Shown: piece by piece, positions 13,501 to 27,800 of the stretch | How positions within the stretch are numbered: the first letter of the stretch is position 1 | Layout of the letters: each line of letters opens with the position of its first letter | Assembly (NCBI GenBank): GCA_013398055.1 | Contig: VZRS01014294.1 | Coordinates: forward strand, 114,196 to 178,195 | From: Ifrita kowaldi | Lineage: Eukaryota > Chordata > Aves > Passeriformes > Cinclosomatidae | Direction: 5' to 3' | DNA: 64,000 bases | The notes under the pieces: model-generated | Databases searched by the model: none | What the model was told of the DNA's origin: nothing | Seen by the model: only the letters and a program-made list of their open reading frames with translations | Position numbers and translations under genes: made by a program

Positions 13501-16500
13501 ACAAGGTATTTTAATAAAATACAGTACATTACACAAAATCCCTCCCTCCCTTTCTCATATGGATGCTGTCTTGATCTGAGTAACAGATAACAATTCAACC
13601 TGAACAAGGGTGATAGAATTAGTATATTTTTTGTACACTGCTTAAAATTAGGTATGATTTCATCCAGAACTGTCCCTTGTTCTTGTTGTCCCTTGTTCCT
13701 TGTAAACCACTCTATAATCCAGTTCAAATTGTAATGTTTAACACACTGTTAAACAAACATTCACTATAGAAAAAAACTAATTCAGCAAGCTCACTAATAA
13801 TCATGGTACCTCCTACATGAGAAATATAACATAGATTTGCATTTTTATCACATGCATTGAACACATTTCTTCACTTATATTAAAGGCAATTAAATCTCAA
13901 ATGGATTGCTTATGTAGATACCAAATAATTCACTGTCTTAATGTAGAGTTGAAGTAAAATGAAATAAGCTACTTTGTCAATGAGAAGAAATATTGTTTCA
14001 AGAAGTCTTCATCTATAACACTTAGCTATTCAAACAACTATGTTTAGCAAGGCAACCTGGCAGAGAGACACATAATTTCTGTGTTACCATCAAATGGTAT
14101 AATAAACTTTCAAAGCCAAATTAAAGATGTATTTTATATTTGAGCTAAATTATGTTAAGAATAAGTTTTCAGCTAAGTTTAGAGACACAGATAACATGAA
14201 GAAACATGATTTTAATTGTCATTGAAGCCCAAAGCATGAAAACAGACAGCAAGGAAGAAGAGATCCTCTCTTTCTCCTAGTTTAGGAGTCGCATGTATGT
14301 ACTAATCTCAGGATGACAAGCATGCTTCTCTTGTTTCATCCATCTTAACTCCTCTGAAATCTGGAGGGAAAAACCCCCCAACAGGCTACCTACAGCCTCT
14401 TTTCCTCAATAACTGAAACACATCTTAGAATAGCTGAATATGAATAAATATACACATATATTTATACACACACAAAAATCCATTTTCCATCACACTGGAC
14501 TGTACTCTTTTATCAACAGTCAAATAGCTTGTTCACTCCCTCTGTTGCACCAAAGTATGCTGCCAAAGTATTTGTTGAACTTGGATAACTTTCCAATAAA
14601 TTATGAGAATCACTACATATCATACATTAATAAAAGAGTGCTGCGAAGCAATGCACCTGATTAGTACCCTGTGGCAAAATACAGATCTAAGCTGTAGTGA
14701 CAGCAAAGAAACAGTGGCTTGGCAGTAAAGTCTCATCATGAGTCATGATCAAAGGTTTAGATTTCATGTAGCGAAGGTACATTCCAACCTTTAGCAGAGA
14801 CTGCACAACATCCTGAAGAGCTACTCTGTATTTCTTTCCTACTCCGTAACTCCCAACAACAAAGGGAAGCTACCTTGGATTCACTGGAAATACCTTTTTA
14901 AAGCAAAATGTCTCATTTGCTTTGCCAGTCAGACAGGAAACTAACCTTTTCATCACTCTAGGGTTGGTTTATCTATCTTTTCTTTGATGGACAGGTAAAT
15001 TACCATCCTGCATACTGTATGCTTCCTTTAAGGTATCAGTGCTACCTCTCCCAGCCCTGTCAATTGTAATTCTAACAAAGACCTAATTGAAGCAAAAGCT
15101 CCTGGCTGCACACCTCACAGCTTGTCAAAGAAATTGGCTCAGCTACTATTTAGGTACCTACACAAGGCTCCATTTAGTAAGGTGCTGAGCACGTGCTTGG
15201 CTGAAAATATGTGGTTGGTCCATTTGGCTTAAAACCAAATTAACACTGTAATTTCAATAAAATATACAGAATATGAAGTAGATATCCAGAACTAGATGAC
15301 TTTACACCAGTAGATATGACACCTTCATTGTTCCACACTCACATAAAAAAAATTGCTTATGAGAGGTCTATAAATGTCCATGCTGGTTTTGTTTATCTGT
15401 GCCCAAGGGGGTAATGCTTCTGGTGAGAGAGAAACAAATTATTAAGAGAAAACATTGGAAAAGGGATCTCTACATGTTTGGGAAGATTGGTTTTGTTAGT
15501 ATTGTTATTCCTTTTAATGTAAACCAATGCAAATTTTCCAGAAAAAGTATCAATTACAATAATTTAATAATTTAATTATATACATGGGAAAAACTTATAC
15601 CTTTGCACCTTGGACAGATCCTAAAACCAGAAATGAATACTCATATTTGGGACATTGAAACTTACAGCAATGTACACAAAACTGTGTTGTGATTAGCTGT
15701 TATAGAGTCTTCAGTACATTAGTTTCATTGCTGTTTAATGAGACAGATCTCAATCTAGCAGTTAATAAGTATTAAAGTTACTGACACAGAGCAGTCACTG
15801 CCTGAAATACAAATCACTCAGGCATAACATAGTCAATCTTTATAATCTTAAAAAAACTTTCTGGCTGATTTAACACAGACAACATTTGTCAGCTTCAAAA
15901 TCACTCTAAAGCTAAAGGGACAGGAATAAAACAAACTAGCTTCACAAAGGTGATACAAATAATGAAGTGGGTCAGTTAATTCAGAGTTTGCCCATTACAT
16001 GCACTTTATAGATCATGCGTCGAAGATTTGACCATTAAATAAATTAAAAATTTATTATTGTTAATAAATAGGTTATAAGCATGTTATATATACCAATAAT
16101 GCATAGATGATGATTGAAACATGGTTTGATCCAATCGAAAACAATAATAATTTGTAACACTAGTTCTATGCACCACTTACTACTCTAATTATAAAGTGAA
16201 TGATGACGCCATGGATCATAAAACTAGAAAATAAGTATCCTTTTCATCTCTCATCTAGAGTTCATAGAATCAATCCCTCAATTCTTTTCCTCAGTCTTGA
16301 ACAGAACTATTTCTCACAAATGAAAAACTACTATGAAGTATGTACTGAAATATAACTCTGCATTATTTTTTTCTCATTCACAGATAGGCTGAGCTATATG
16401 AGGCTTTAAGCTACGTATTTTTTTATTTTTTTCAGTGCATTATTCAAATCCCGAAAACCCAGAAAACATTGTTTCATAAATTTTCTGTGCATTCATCTGT

Positions 16501-19500
16501 TTAAACTGTTCTACAAACCTCTTACATATTTAATAGGTATTTATGGTTTTTGCACATCTTCATTTTAGAGAAGGTTGCATCCTGCATTTTTTCAGGTGTT
16601 GGAACAGAGGAACAAACAGGTAATTTGCCAAGTGACTCTTCAGTTTGGTACTCAGAATAAGATTAACATGATTTCTCAGAATACTTACATTTATATAGCT
16701 CTTTATATAATCAAGTACACATTTCTGTTGTCATTTCCAATTCTTGGTGTTTGAAACTCAGAAATAACAAAACTGAAGTTAGAGGTAAGGTGTGAATACT
16801 TTGATCTCAGGAAATTTTCCAGCAGCTGTGCAGGGCATAGTGGTCAAAAGCATATGAATAAAATATCACGTATTCAGCTTCCTTAAATGATCTTTTTTAC
16901 CTCACAAATCTTTTCACTGCTGAAGAGGATAGGGTGTGTGTGTTATACATCTGTTAGCTGAAAGCAGTGGATTTCTAGAACTCAAAAACCCAGACTTTTG
17001 GATATGGTATCAATTAAAACTTTAATTGGCATTGTATAGCCCTTTCTCTTTATTCTACATCACATGCAACTTCTGATTCGAATGTTTCAGTGATGTTTTA
17101 CATCACTTTTATCTCAAAAGCCTCTTTTTGCTTCATCTGCTCGCTTTACCCTCAGGCTGTCTCCATCTTGGCTACTCTTACTCCCTTGAACACCTCTTTG
17201 CCTGAGAAACAACCAGAGCTGATAATCTTGCTAGTTCTCTTCAAAGCTGGGAGACAGAAAGCTCATCTGCTCTGGGGAATGAGCAGCAGGAACACAGCAT
17301 CGCTTCCTTCTTCTCCCCCCATCCTTGTTCTCCACCCATATCCAAGGCTGAGATATTCCTCAATGAAACAGACACGCACAGGTTGTCATGTTTACTATCC
17401 AAAAGGGTAGAAAAACTTCAACTAAAGTAGTAGAAAAATGAATTATAAAAAGCTTCAGTATGAAAGTTTGAATATTCTGAATATTTCTGTCTGGAAAGAA
17501 ACCCATAATTTTTTAATGGAAGCATTATACAACTGTCACTTTTACACCTCAGAAAGGAAAATATTTAAGAACTAGATCATGGTGGGGCAGATAACTGTTA
17601 TCCTTCAAGACATGACTACTTATGAAGACTGCTCCATGAAACTAATTAATGCCACTGTACATATTACAAAAAAAAAATAAAAGTGAATACATATAACACT
17701 TTAAAATGTGCTTCTTGAACTCTTCTATATAGTATTTGTTAATGAACTTAGAATAAACAATCTACAGGTATAATATAGTTAGTGCAAATTTACACATTCT
17801 TTTTTTATAGATAATAATTTTAAAGATACACATCATAAGCAAAGTCTCTGGGGACCAGTATGTTACATAATTTCTCAAGTCTACAACTATAAATCTCAGT
17901 GATATAAAACTGGAAGTTTTTTATTGGAACAGAGTCATTAAGTTTCCTTCTACCAAGACCTCAGATTAAGTTATGCATTTCTTGAGAATAAAAACATCTG
18001 CAACTGACTTCTAATGGCTTCAAAAAGCCCATATAAATAAAACCTAAGCTATCTCCCACTGGAGTTAAATGGCCTTTGTAACTGACTCCAGCAGGAACAG
18101 AAAACTCAACAAGTATGCAATGTAAAAACAAGTTTTAAAGTAAAGGAATGAATAATCGAATCGAGGAAAATGGCTCTCAACCAAACAGAATAGGATCTAG
18201 TGCAAGATCAATCTGCATTAAGCATGCATTTCATTTTCACTCTCTATGTAGAGTGGAAAAAGAATTTATACTTGTATATGAAAATACTAGAAGACATTTA
18301 CAAATAATGTATGGGACACAGACAAGAAAATTCCATTTCAAGAACAGACTCTGAAATCATATTTCATATTACTCTAACTCACCTGCTGCTTTGCCATGAA
18401 GGACTACTTCCTTGTTTCACAAAAGTTCATTTGTAAGACACTTAGATGCAATTATTTTTTTTCCTCATAGAAATCTAAGGTTAAGAAATTATTTTTAAGA
18501 CAGGCACACGAAAGCAAGAAAAGATCTGTGAAAGACCAAAGGCAATACAAGGTGGGAAACATGCTGAAAAATAAAAGCAGAGTTGCCATATAACTTTTTT
18601 ATCCTAATAATGGCAGACATCTACTAATAATTTTTTTAACCATTGATTATGAGACCAAGTCGGACCAACCTAATCCTTACGCAAAATTGCATTAAGACTG
18701 TAACTTACAGTTAGAGTTTTCTTTTTAAAATTTCTTTAGAAAGAAACCAATTTCAGAAAACACAGAGTGAAACCTATCTACATGTGATTTGCACAAAATA
18801 TAAACTGCAAGACTGCATGAAAGTCTGCAGTATGCTGACAGCTTGAATAGATACAGTTTCACCTATACCTCTAGATATAGAAATCATCTGATATCTGTAT
18901 ACCAGTTGACCCTTCCTATGCCTTAACTTTAAAGTGAGAAATGGCTGTAGTCGTTGAGTAGAGTTTATCTTGGCTTTAGACTGTTTTATTATTACAAATT
19001 TTGTTCTTCCTAAATTTCAAATACTGAGGAAAGGACAGGTTTTACATGAAAGAGAAAAAGACAGGCCAATCCTGAAATAAGGAAGCACTGAGCAGCAGCC
19101 ATGATCCATGATGACTGTCTCTCATTTCTCATGCATCTTCTTTTCTGCTGGCTTGCTCTACAGCTGGAGATCTCTGTAGTTCTCCACAGCTACACCACTG
19201 TGATGGGATGCTTGCTAATCTCACATTTCACAGCCAGAAATATCTACCTTCCAGTAAATTATTTCCCTGAAGCAGTTCCAGAGAGAGAAATCAAAGCAAA
19301 AATCAAGACAATATACCCTATTTGTATAGAAAAAATAGAAATAATAAAACAAGTTCAAAAGAATATTTCACAGAAGTATTAGTACTTTGGCAGTGAAAAC
19401 AAAGCTTTTCAAATAATATTTGTAGTATGTAAGGTTTATATTGCGTTTTCCTTACTGCAAAAGATGTGTAGTTACTTTATTATGGTTAAACAGAAAACTT

Positions 19501-20281
19501 TCAAGTAGTGTGTTTGTCTTTGAGAAGTAAATAATTTTTGTCATACTTTTAAAAGGTTTGACCTTAAAAGCCTTCTAATGGAATGTATGTAATACATGTA
19601 ATATATTGTAATATAATATAATTTAAAGTAACCTATGTAATATTAAAAATATCTTATTAAATTTGCTGATGATTTAAAGCAAGATCACTATAGAAAGGGA
19701 ACAACAGATATTTTAGGAACAGATAGTTGTTATTACTATACAAATAAAACACATTTATCTCTTTTACAGAAGTGATTTTTTACCAAAGATTACTGCCATA
19801 AATCTTGTGTTGACTGCAGTCACATTTGGTGATTAAATTTGTTTTCATTTTATTATCTTCAATTTAAAAGTCTACTTAGTCATTCAATAAACATGAAAAA
19901 AATAACCTTAAGGCTTGTTTGATAACGCAGTTTAACATTATATCTAACTTTATTGAAAATAAAAAATTTTTAGAGGAAATGAAAATATGTAAATTTTTTA
20001 CACCAAAATTAAAGACACAGTAGTTGTAAACCACTTTTTTTTTAAAACTTGAAACTGTCAAAATTAATCCATTGCAGCTTTTCTGCACTAATTTAATTAG
20101 GTTAGCACATCTATCTCCAGAGGTAAGCCATTTAGCATTAAAAAAGGTCACAGTCTCAGGAAGTCTTATTGAGCTCCTATACAGTCTCTTCATTGTAACA
20201 CTATGCAAAGAGCAATATATTTTATTCCTGGGGAATAAAAGAAGTACAGAAGTGAAAAGGTCAACAGACAGAGAGGTTTGA

Positions 20282-20325
20282 GACAAAAAAAAAATAAAAA
20301 TAATAATAAAAAGAAAAGAAATAAA
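20282..20325. repeat. A-rich low-complexity tract with AAT repeats
   Basis: A run of A is followed by AATAATAAT and AAAAGAAAAGAAA words. No retroposon body is recognisable next to it, so it is annotated only as low complexity. Confidence 0.7.
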
Positions 20326-23300
20326 GACAAACACATCTGAGGAAAAATAATTTGCTAATGTAAAAGATATGGATATATGTGTATCCATACCACACTTATG
20401 TATAAGTATTTATACAACTTAATTTAGGTTAAACTCTAGGTTTTTTTGAAAAAAAATTGGAGAATATGTCTTTCCTACTGTATCAGTTTTTATGTCCATG
20501 TCAATTATTGTCTAGGCCATTCTGTCTGGGATTTCTAGAAAGCTTCACAGTGTCATTATTCCAGGCACACACCTTCACCTACATTTACGTGGGAAACTCA
20601 TCCCTCAAATATGAGAACAAAGCTGTGTCGTACTCAGTAGCTGCTGCAGTGTGATAACAGGCCACAGTCACAATACTCACAATGGGAATACAGACAAAAT
20701 TATTAAAATGGAAGAATCAGATTCTTTGTGATCTAATATCATCCATACAAACTTCAAGTAGATAATTAATTTATTTTGACTGCCACTACACTTCTTTTTG
20801 AGGTAGTGAAGGAGCTGCACAGAGCTGTACAGCCAGGCAAAAGAGTTTTGACTACTTTAACAGGTATTTTGAGCAATGCTTTCACCCACTTGCCCCAGAC
20901 ATCCCAGAAAATGTTCCTTTAAACCAATCTGTTGGAAGGGAAACTATGATTTTCACAGATTTCTAAAGCTTGGGGGTCTATTTGTTTTTAAAATGTTTCA
21001 GCATTTTCAAATGGATGTTTAAATTAAAGCTTTCTTTCTTTATCTGTTTTTAAAGATTTTAATAAAGCCAAAATAAAAATACACACACAGTTTTTTATAA
21101 AGCCAAGTGATTTCTCTGAATTAACAACTAATACAAGAAACTGAGATTTCACAACTTTAGCTGTTTCAGGATAGAGAAGTAGTACACAGGGCGGACAAGT
21201 GATGCTCCTTGTATTTTTAGGCTTTGAGGACACAAGGCAGGGGCAGGTTTTGGTTCGTTATATAATTGTCCATTTCTGGTTTTCTCCAGTGAATTCTAAA
21301 CAAAGCTTAGACAGCCTTCCTACTTTGCCTCTTGCCTTACCTGTTCTACCTGGAGGTATTTGAAGAGTTCTGAACTTTTCATTTGTAATTACATATATTA
21401 TCTGAACTCTAGACAAGCTTACCCTGACTGACTTGCCAAGGATGTGGACTATGCCTTCTTTGAACTTGCAAAACATGAAATGAAATTGAGAGCAGTAAAC
21501 TTCATATAGGGAGACAGTCAAGGATTTGGAAGAGAGCTGTTTTGCAGACCAAATCCTCAATGTATGTGAAAGGAAATAGACGAAAATACTGAATTTTAAG
21601 TGAACTTCACCTATTCTAATTACATGTCAACAACATAAAGAGCCTACCAACAAGCTGAAGATTAACTGATTAACTATGCATAAGAGAAATATGCAAGTTA
21701 TTGGCATTTACATTTTGATGAGAGTTTGCAACCAGATGTCATAAATTACAGCAGAAACCAGGACACTGGCTTACTATTTATCGAAACAACATCGATTTGA
21801 GAATTTCCGTTTTATGAACAGGATATTATGTAACATAGAAAGTTACAATATTCTCTATTTGCTAAGACATAAAAAACATGAGCGAAAAGCAAACAGCAAA
21901 TGCCTGTAATGCTATAAAAATATTTTAATTATACATACTTTGTTCTTAACATTGCAACATTGTTGGTATAGATGTGCAACACTGCTTTCTTAGTCTGTTG
22001 AAGACAAATCCTTTAGTCTTTTCTTACACACAGCCAAATCTAACAGTGCCTAAGTGCAGATGAATGCATGAGAGTTCTCTCCATAATCAATGATCTTCTC
22101 CCCACGTAAAGATTTCAGAGCTGTGCATGCTGCAGGCAAGCATCATTAGGGAGCACCATGAAAAGCATTCTAACTGCTATTGTAACAACTATAATTGACT
22201 CTAATTCCCCATGCTGCAGATAAATATCATGGGAAATTTCAAAAATTGTGCTCAGATCACTGTTAGTCAACCCACTGCATTCTTATAAAAAATAGAACCT
22301 GACATTCTTTTCCGTTTTAATGCAAGGAGTGTATCCGTGTGTTACACGGGTTTTGCCAATCAGCTTTCAACCATACCAGGCTAGGTTACAGACACCAGCA
22401 CAGGGAAAAGAATTCAGCTGCCTCCAGGGATTTGATCTGCTTCCTGGCCTAGTAGAAATCATCCAAATAGATGATGGGGAAAAAAATCAATTTGCAGTAA
22501 ATTATTCCCTTGCGTAGCTAACAAAGCTTACTGAGCACTGCGAGTATAGTAGCTTTTTGAATGGCTAGAGAATTCCTGGTGGGCAAATCTCAGCGTGGAT
22601 GCAGGATACAGAGTCAAGGAGGCAGATGTGCCCTTAGTGAGCATATTACAGGGTAAATATTTAGAGTTCCAGCAATGCTACAAAATTGCCTTACATGTAA
22701 CAGCTCAAAGACTCTGCGCAGGCATTACTGAGGGGCTTCCATGTAGCACATGCCGGCACTATATACTGCACAGACAACGTCTTCCCTTTACAGTTACATA
22801 ATTTCTCATGTGCCTTTCCTTATTCTTATTCAACATTACACCCTAAAGAGGGTTTACATAGCCAAATAGAGATACCGGGAAAAAGAAATTATTTGCTTTT
22901 CTGTGTGGGAAACACTACCAAAAATTATTCATCAAACTTGGTAAGTTGAAAATTCAGGCCACTCCCAGTGGACTCAGCTTTACAGAGTATTGAAGAGCCT
23001 GAGTGAAGTCAAATTCTCACACTATTTACATGGACCTTTGAATAGAATTTCAGTAACTAAATCAGAAACTGAAGGAGTCCTTGAGTAAGCCTAGAGACCA
23101 GGTAATACGAGATACAAGGTAATGCAGACAAAATGGACACTACTTTTTTCATTTTTATTGTTCACTAGTAATGTTTGAGAGTACAAATGCTTCTCCTACA
23201 ACACAATAAACTCAATTTATAAACTTTATAAACCAATTGCCTTTTGGATAAACTATAGTAAACATTACCTGCAATCACATACAGCAGCCTCTGGAAACCC

Positions 23301-24276
23301 ATCTTAAGAATTAGTAAACTCAAGACTGGATTTTTTTTTTAAGGTTGCTTGGGCTCTGAGCCATAGAAGAATGACACATATATATAGTGCAAGGCAATTT
23401 GCATTATATGAGTAACTGTGCAGTTTCATGCAAATGAATTTGCATTTAAGGGCAGTTCGTCTTGGAGAGAAAAGCAAAGAAAAAAGCTGCAATTTCCATA
23501 AATTGCCAAACATAAGAACCAGAAACTCGTATTTGCTGCCGCTATAGAAGATTTGTGCTTTCTTCTAAGCATTTGGTTATAAAGTAACAGACAGGTTATT
23601 CTCACATTTGCAAATAAATCTAACTTTCGTACACCTAAAACTCTGACAAGAGAGGATGGGCAAAACAGGGCCAAACCAGCATGATTTTTTTTCATCTGAC
23701 CCTCACACAAAATCAACTTTTCTATAGGTTAGGATAGCAAATAAATGAAGGTTGGCATTACATTTTGCCAACAAATTCCAGTAACCTCAGTTAAAAAAAT
23801 CATAATGAATCTTTAAATATATGTCCTCTAATGACAGAAAACTGCTCATTTCCACAAAGCACAAATGGCAATATGCTTATGTGAGCTCACCTAAATGACC
23901 TTAGAAGATCTTCTTCTGTTTTCTTGAACAGTACCTTCTGAGGAAAATCACTCTAAAGAGACATGGAAAGGTCAATATAACGCTTTAGATGATGATGATA
24001 AAGAACCTAAGAATGCTTCTAAAACTTGGGCATGCCTTCAGACAGAGAGCATATATTTCAGATCCACTCAAATAAATTTAATAAAGAAGTCAAAGACTTC
24101 AAAAAGTATCAAATATGGTGGGGCAAATGCAACAAAGGAAAACTGCAAAACATGCAGCAGGGTGCGTCTTCATCCAAACACGCTGCATTCTAGTAAAAAT
24201 CCTTTCCTTTGGAGAGCAGATGGTATTTCAGCATGGAACAATTTGCAGCTCTGCTGATGAAAGGTTTTTTGTAAGA

Positions 24277-24289
24277 TTTTTTTTTTTTT
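24277..24289. repeat. Poly(T) run of 13
   Basis: An uninterrupted T run in intronic sequence. It would be a poly(A) run on the GPM6A sense strand. No SINE or processed pseudogene body was recognised beside it. Confidence 0.8.
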
Positions 24290-24820
24290 GCTTTGGCCTT
24301 TTTTATTTTAAACCTTACTACAGCTTGAAAGACTCCTACCAACAGGCTTTTGAAGAGCTATGCTGGCTGAATGGGCTCCAAAATTGCACTAAAAAAAGGA
24401 GACAGTTCATTTTCTAGATGATGCCCACTCCCACACACCTAAAGTTAGGATAGTTAAGTATCACCAAAGTGTTTGTTCACATTCTGCTCCACATGCAGTT
24501 TTTATCGGAGTAAACACCCAGTACAATGCCTGTGAGTCTGGTGCAACATTTTATTTCTCGTGCAGTGTTAAGGTACACTGTCACACTTACAGTTTCCCAG
24601 CCTGAAAGGCTATTCCTGGCCATTATACTGGTATACAATGCCAGATGGGCCTCAAGAATCACTGAATATGTTCCAGTTATTTTTTCTGACAAAAAAATCT
24701 ACTCACGCACTTTCTTGAAAAGAAGATTATAACTACTCATTAGAAACATACCTTTTTGCAAAGATAAAAAGCATCATAATTCCTCATTAGAAACATATAC
24801 AAAAGTGTTATTTTCCTCGT

Positions 24821-24834
24821 CACACACACACACA
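24821..24834. repeat. (CA)7 microsatellite
   Basis: Seven uninterrupted CA units, followed by AAAATT. A short, ordinary dinucleotide repeat. Confidence 0.9.
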
Positions 24835-27800
24835 AAATTGACTAATAGACATTTCTGGTTTTTGTTCCCAAGACCCCTAGGAATGTCTTTCCTGAGGGAT
24901 AAAGATCATCTCCAGTTGAGTACTATCCAAAAAAGCCTGGGCATTTTAAAGGTCAGCAGCACATTACAGGTCCTCATGAGAAGAGTATTTCTGCAGTCAT
25001 CAGTGCACTAGTATTAGAAAGCCAAGACAAATACAAATGCAGAAGTTGGTAAAAATAGGATCAGTAAAACAATGATAACTGAACAAACAGAAAGCTAACT
25101 TGCAGTAACAAACAAGCTGGACTAGAACATTGTTGAAACTGCAGAACCATTATTAATATTGCTATTTAAAATAAAATTTCAAAATAAATTCTTTCAAAAG
25201 AATATGAAATGTCTTTCAAATGTTCCAAATATTCAGAGCTACCAGGGAAAGTTAATGTGCTTTGAGCTCTCCTATACAGAAAGCTTAAAAGAATTTTAAG
25301 AATCTTCTAGCAAAAACCATACAACACCTTTTTCTCAGTAAATGAGAAACAAACTTACAGTGACATTGGCAACAAAATATGAACTTACTGCTTGTCAAAA
25401 TCAGTTAAAATGTTAGAACCTACTCATAATTGTGCAGTTTGCATTTTCAAATCTATACTCTTGTCTTTCACTATGCTGTGTTTTAGCTGAGGCCATTTGA
25501 GTGACAACTGTAGGTAAGATGGAGATAGATATACAGTACCAAAAGTCTCTAGGAGCTACATAATCCAGAATAGTGTGTAAGTCTCCAGGAATAGAGCTCT
25601 ATTCTGAAACTCTACTACTTTATACAACTCTAGGAACAGTTTCACATAAGATTGCCTTAAAAAAGAACCTGAAAGAAAAACACAGGCTTAATAGGTCATC
25701 ACAAGTTTCTCTATTAAAATGCAAATATAAGCTTTTCATAATGATTTGTGCTTTGAAAAAATATTTATCACAAAAATCATAATAATCACATGGATTATAT
25801 GTCAATAATTCCCCTGCCTGCAGAACAATAAAGAGAACAATACTGCTTTTTGATGGATCATAGGCAGCTGTCAAAGTATAGGTACTCTGCACTTTACCTT
25901 CTCCTAACCCCTGATGTTTTCCATCTGGGATCCCTTCTTACTTCTCTAGAGCCCTCATAAGTAGATTTACAGTGTCCAGTTCCTTCAATACCCATGGTTA
26001 TCTTCCCTAGCTACAGAAGTGTTTTCCATGGATTATGTAAGTCCTGAACAAAGGTACTACAGAATGAAAGTAAAAGAGCTGTGAAGAAAGCAAGAGGCAG
26101 GTAGGGATGGAGCAAAAAACAACTGCACTTACAAGAGAGGGTTATTTAATGGACAGAACCATTTCTTAAAAGACTATGTAAGCTAGTTTTATGAAACTTC
26201 TTTGGCCAGTTTTTTCATTAAAATCTGTGCTTAAGACCTCATGAGCTTTGTGTTGCTTTAGACTTCCTTTTATGAAGGAAAAAAGTCTTAACAAGAAGAC
26301 AGAACACAGGAAAAATATGGAAGGAAAGACCCAGAACAGATACTCCCAATACTAAGGAAAGCACAAACTTTTTATATGCACTGTACAAAATTTTTTAGAA
26401 CATTTCAAAAACAATTTCACAACCTTTGAAAAATTTTTGTGCCAAGGCCACTACCGAAATCCAATTAGGTTAAGAGACCAAATAGAGATACTTTAGTCCT
26501 TTTTTTATTTAAAAATATAATTTTTATATTATGAGTACTTAATATTAATGGATTTTTTCTCAATATTCCTTCCCCTTCATCACCCCATATACACCTTAAT
26601 GCTGTAATATCAAAGTTCTTTTGCAGTTCTTTTTTTTAATTATGCAAAATTAACCTCCAGCATTCTAAGTCAAATTAAGTCTGCCCAAAACACATAATAA
26701 CACAGTGGTTTTTTTCCACTGCTTTGAAAAGTATGTCACTGTGAAATCAGTGTTAGCATGATGCTGATAACTATACACATTTTCATCTTGAACCACTAAA
26801 GAAAAGCTTGCAACCTTGCTGATAATCTAAAAGTAACTGGTTTTGGTTTTGTCTTAAAAAGAGTTGGGCTGATCAGTAATTTTTTGCTTAAAAAATCATT
26901 GCAAAGAGGCAAGTTCAATGAGAATAAAATATTCCACAGGGACATATTGTTTTTATGAACTTTTGTCATTTCTAGACTGGAATGTCTGTTTAAAAACACA
27001 GCAGAATACAAAGACTTGACTTGCGATTACATTCAAATGAGAGATAAATCTATTTTAGAAAGTAGATGTTTATTTCTCACAAAAATATAGATAATTTTTC
27101 ACAATTTGATGAACCCAACTTTTACTTTGAGACAGTAAATTTATGTAATTCTAAGTCATACAGACATGCTCTGCAGTAAGCTCAGGTATCTCCATCAGAG
27201 CAGTTGTGCCACCACAGAGCAACACAAGCTCCATAATCCACCTGAGAAACCCGCTTGGTTGCTGGCCTACATCCTCTCCAGTGTACACTGATAAGAATAC
27301 CTAAGCAGTTTTTTTATGCATGAAATAAGATTGGAAATGTCCCCAAGAGCTGCAGTCATATTTTAGCTTCTTGTTTTTTCCTCCCTTTAAATGCACTATA
27401 ATTTTACAGTAGGTCCTGTGGAAACATATAGCTTGTTCTTTTATCATTGTGATAAGATTCTGAATCGTCACAGAAAGTCTTCAGTTCACAGAGTGGGTCA
27501 GCTAGGTGGCTCTAATTGAATTTTATTTTATACACACACTCTATAGCTTTTATACTAACTTATTTTCTCTCAGCAGGCTTAATAAGCTACAATTGTTTAT
27601 TTTTCTGACGCAAGTCTGACAAACAGCTTTTAAACATTTACATTGACCAGAGGATAAATAAAGAAATGCATAAGACAAATGTTTTCTGTAGCTGGTTTAA
27701 TTGACATTGTCTATGCAAGGGTGAAGGACTAATTTAAAGATAAAATGCATTTACTATTTTCTAAGCAAGGGAACAGAGGTGGTGGCAATGAAAGTAAATG

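Noticed and set aside
17090..17410. 106-codon plus-strand open frame
   Set aside because: No recognisable family. It starts in the middle of intron with no acceptor-like context supporting it as an exon.
19876..20388. Longest minus-strand open frame, 170 codons
   Set aside because: It begins over an AT/A-rich low-complexity tract (read as a run of Phe and Ile), overlaps a plus-strand open frame and resembles no family. It is a chance frame in AT-rich DNA.
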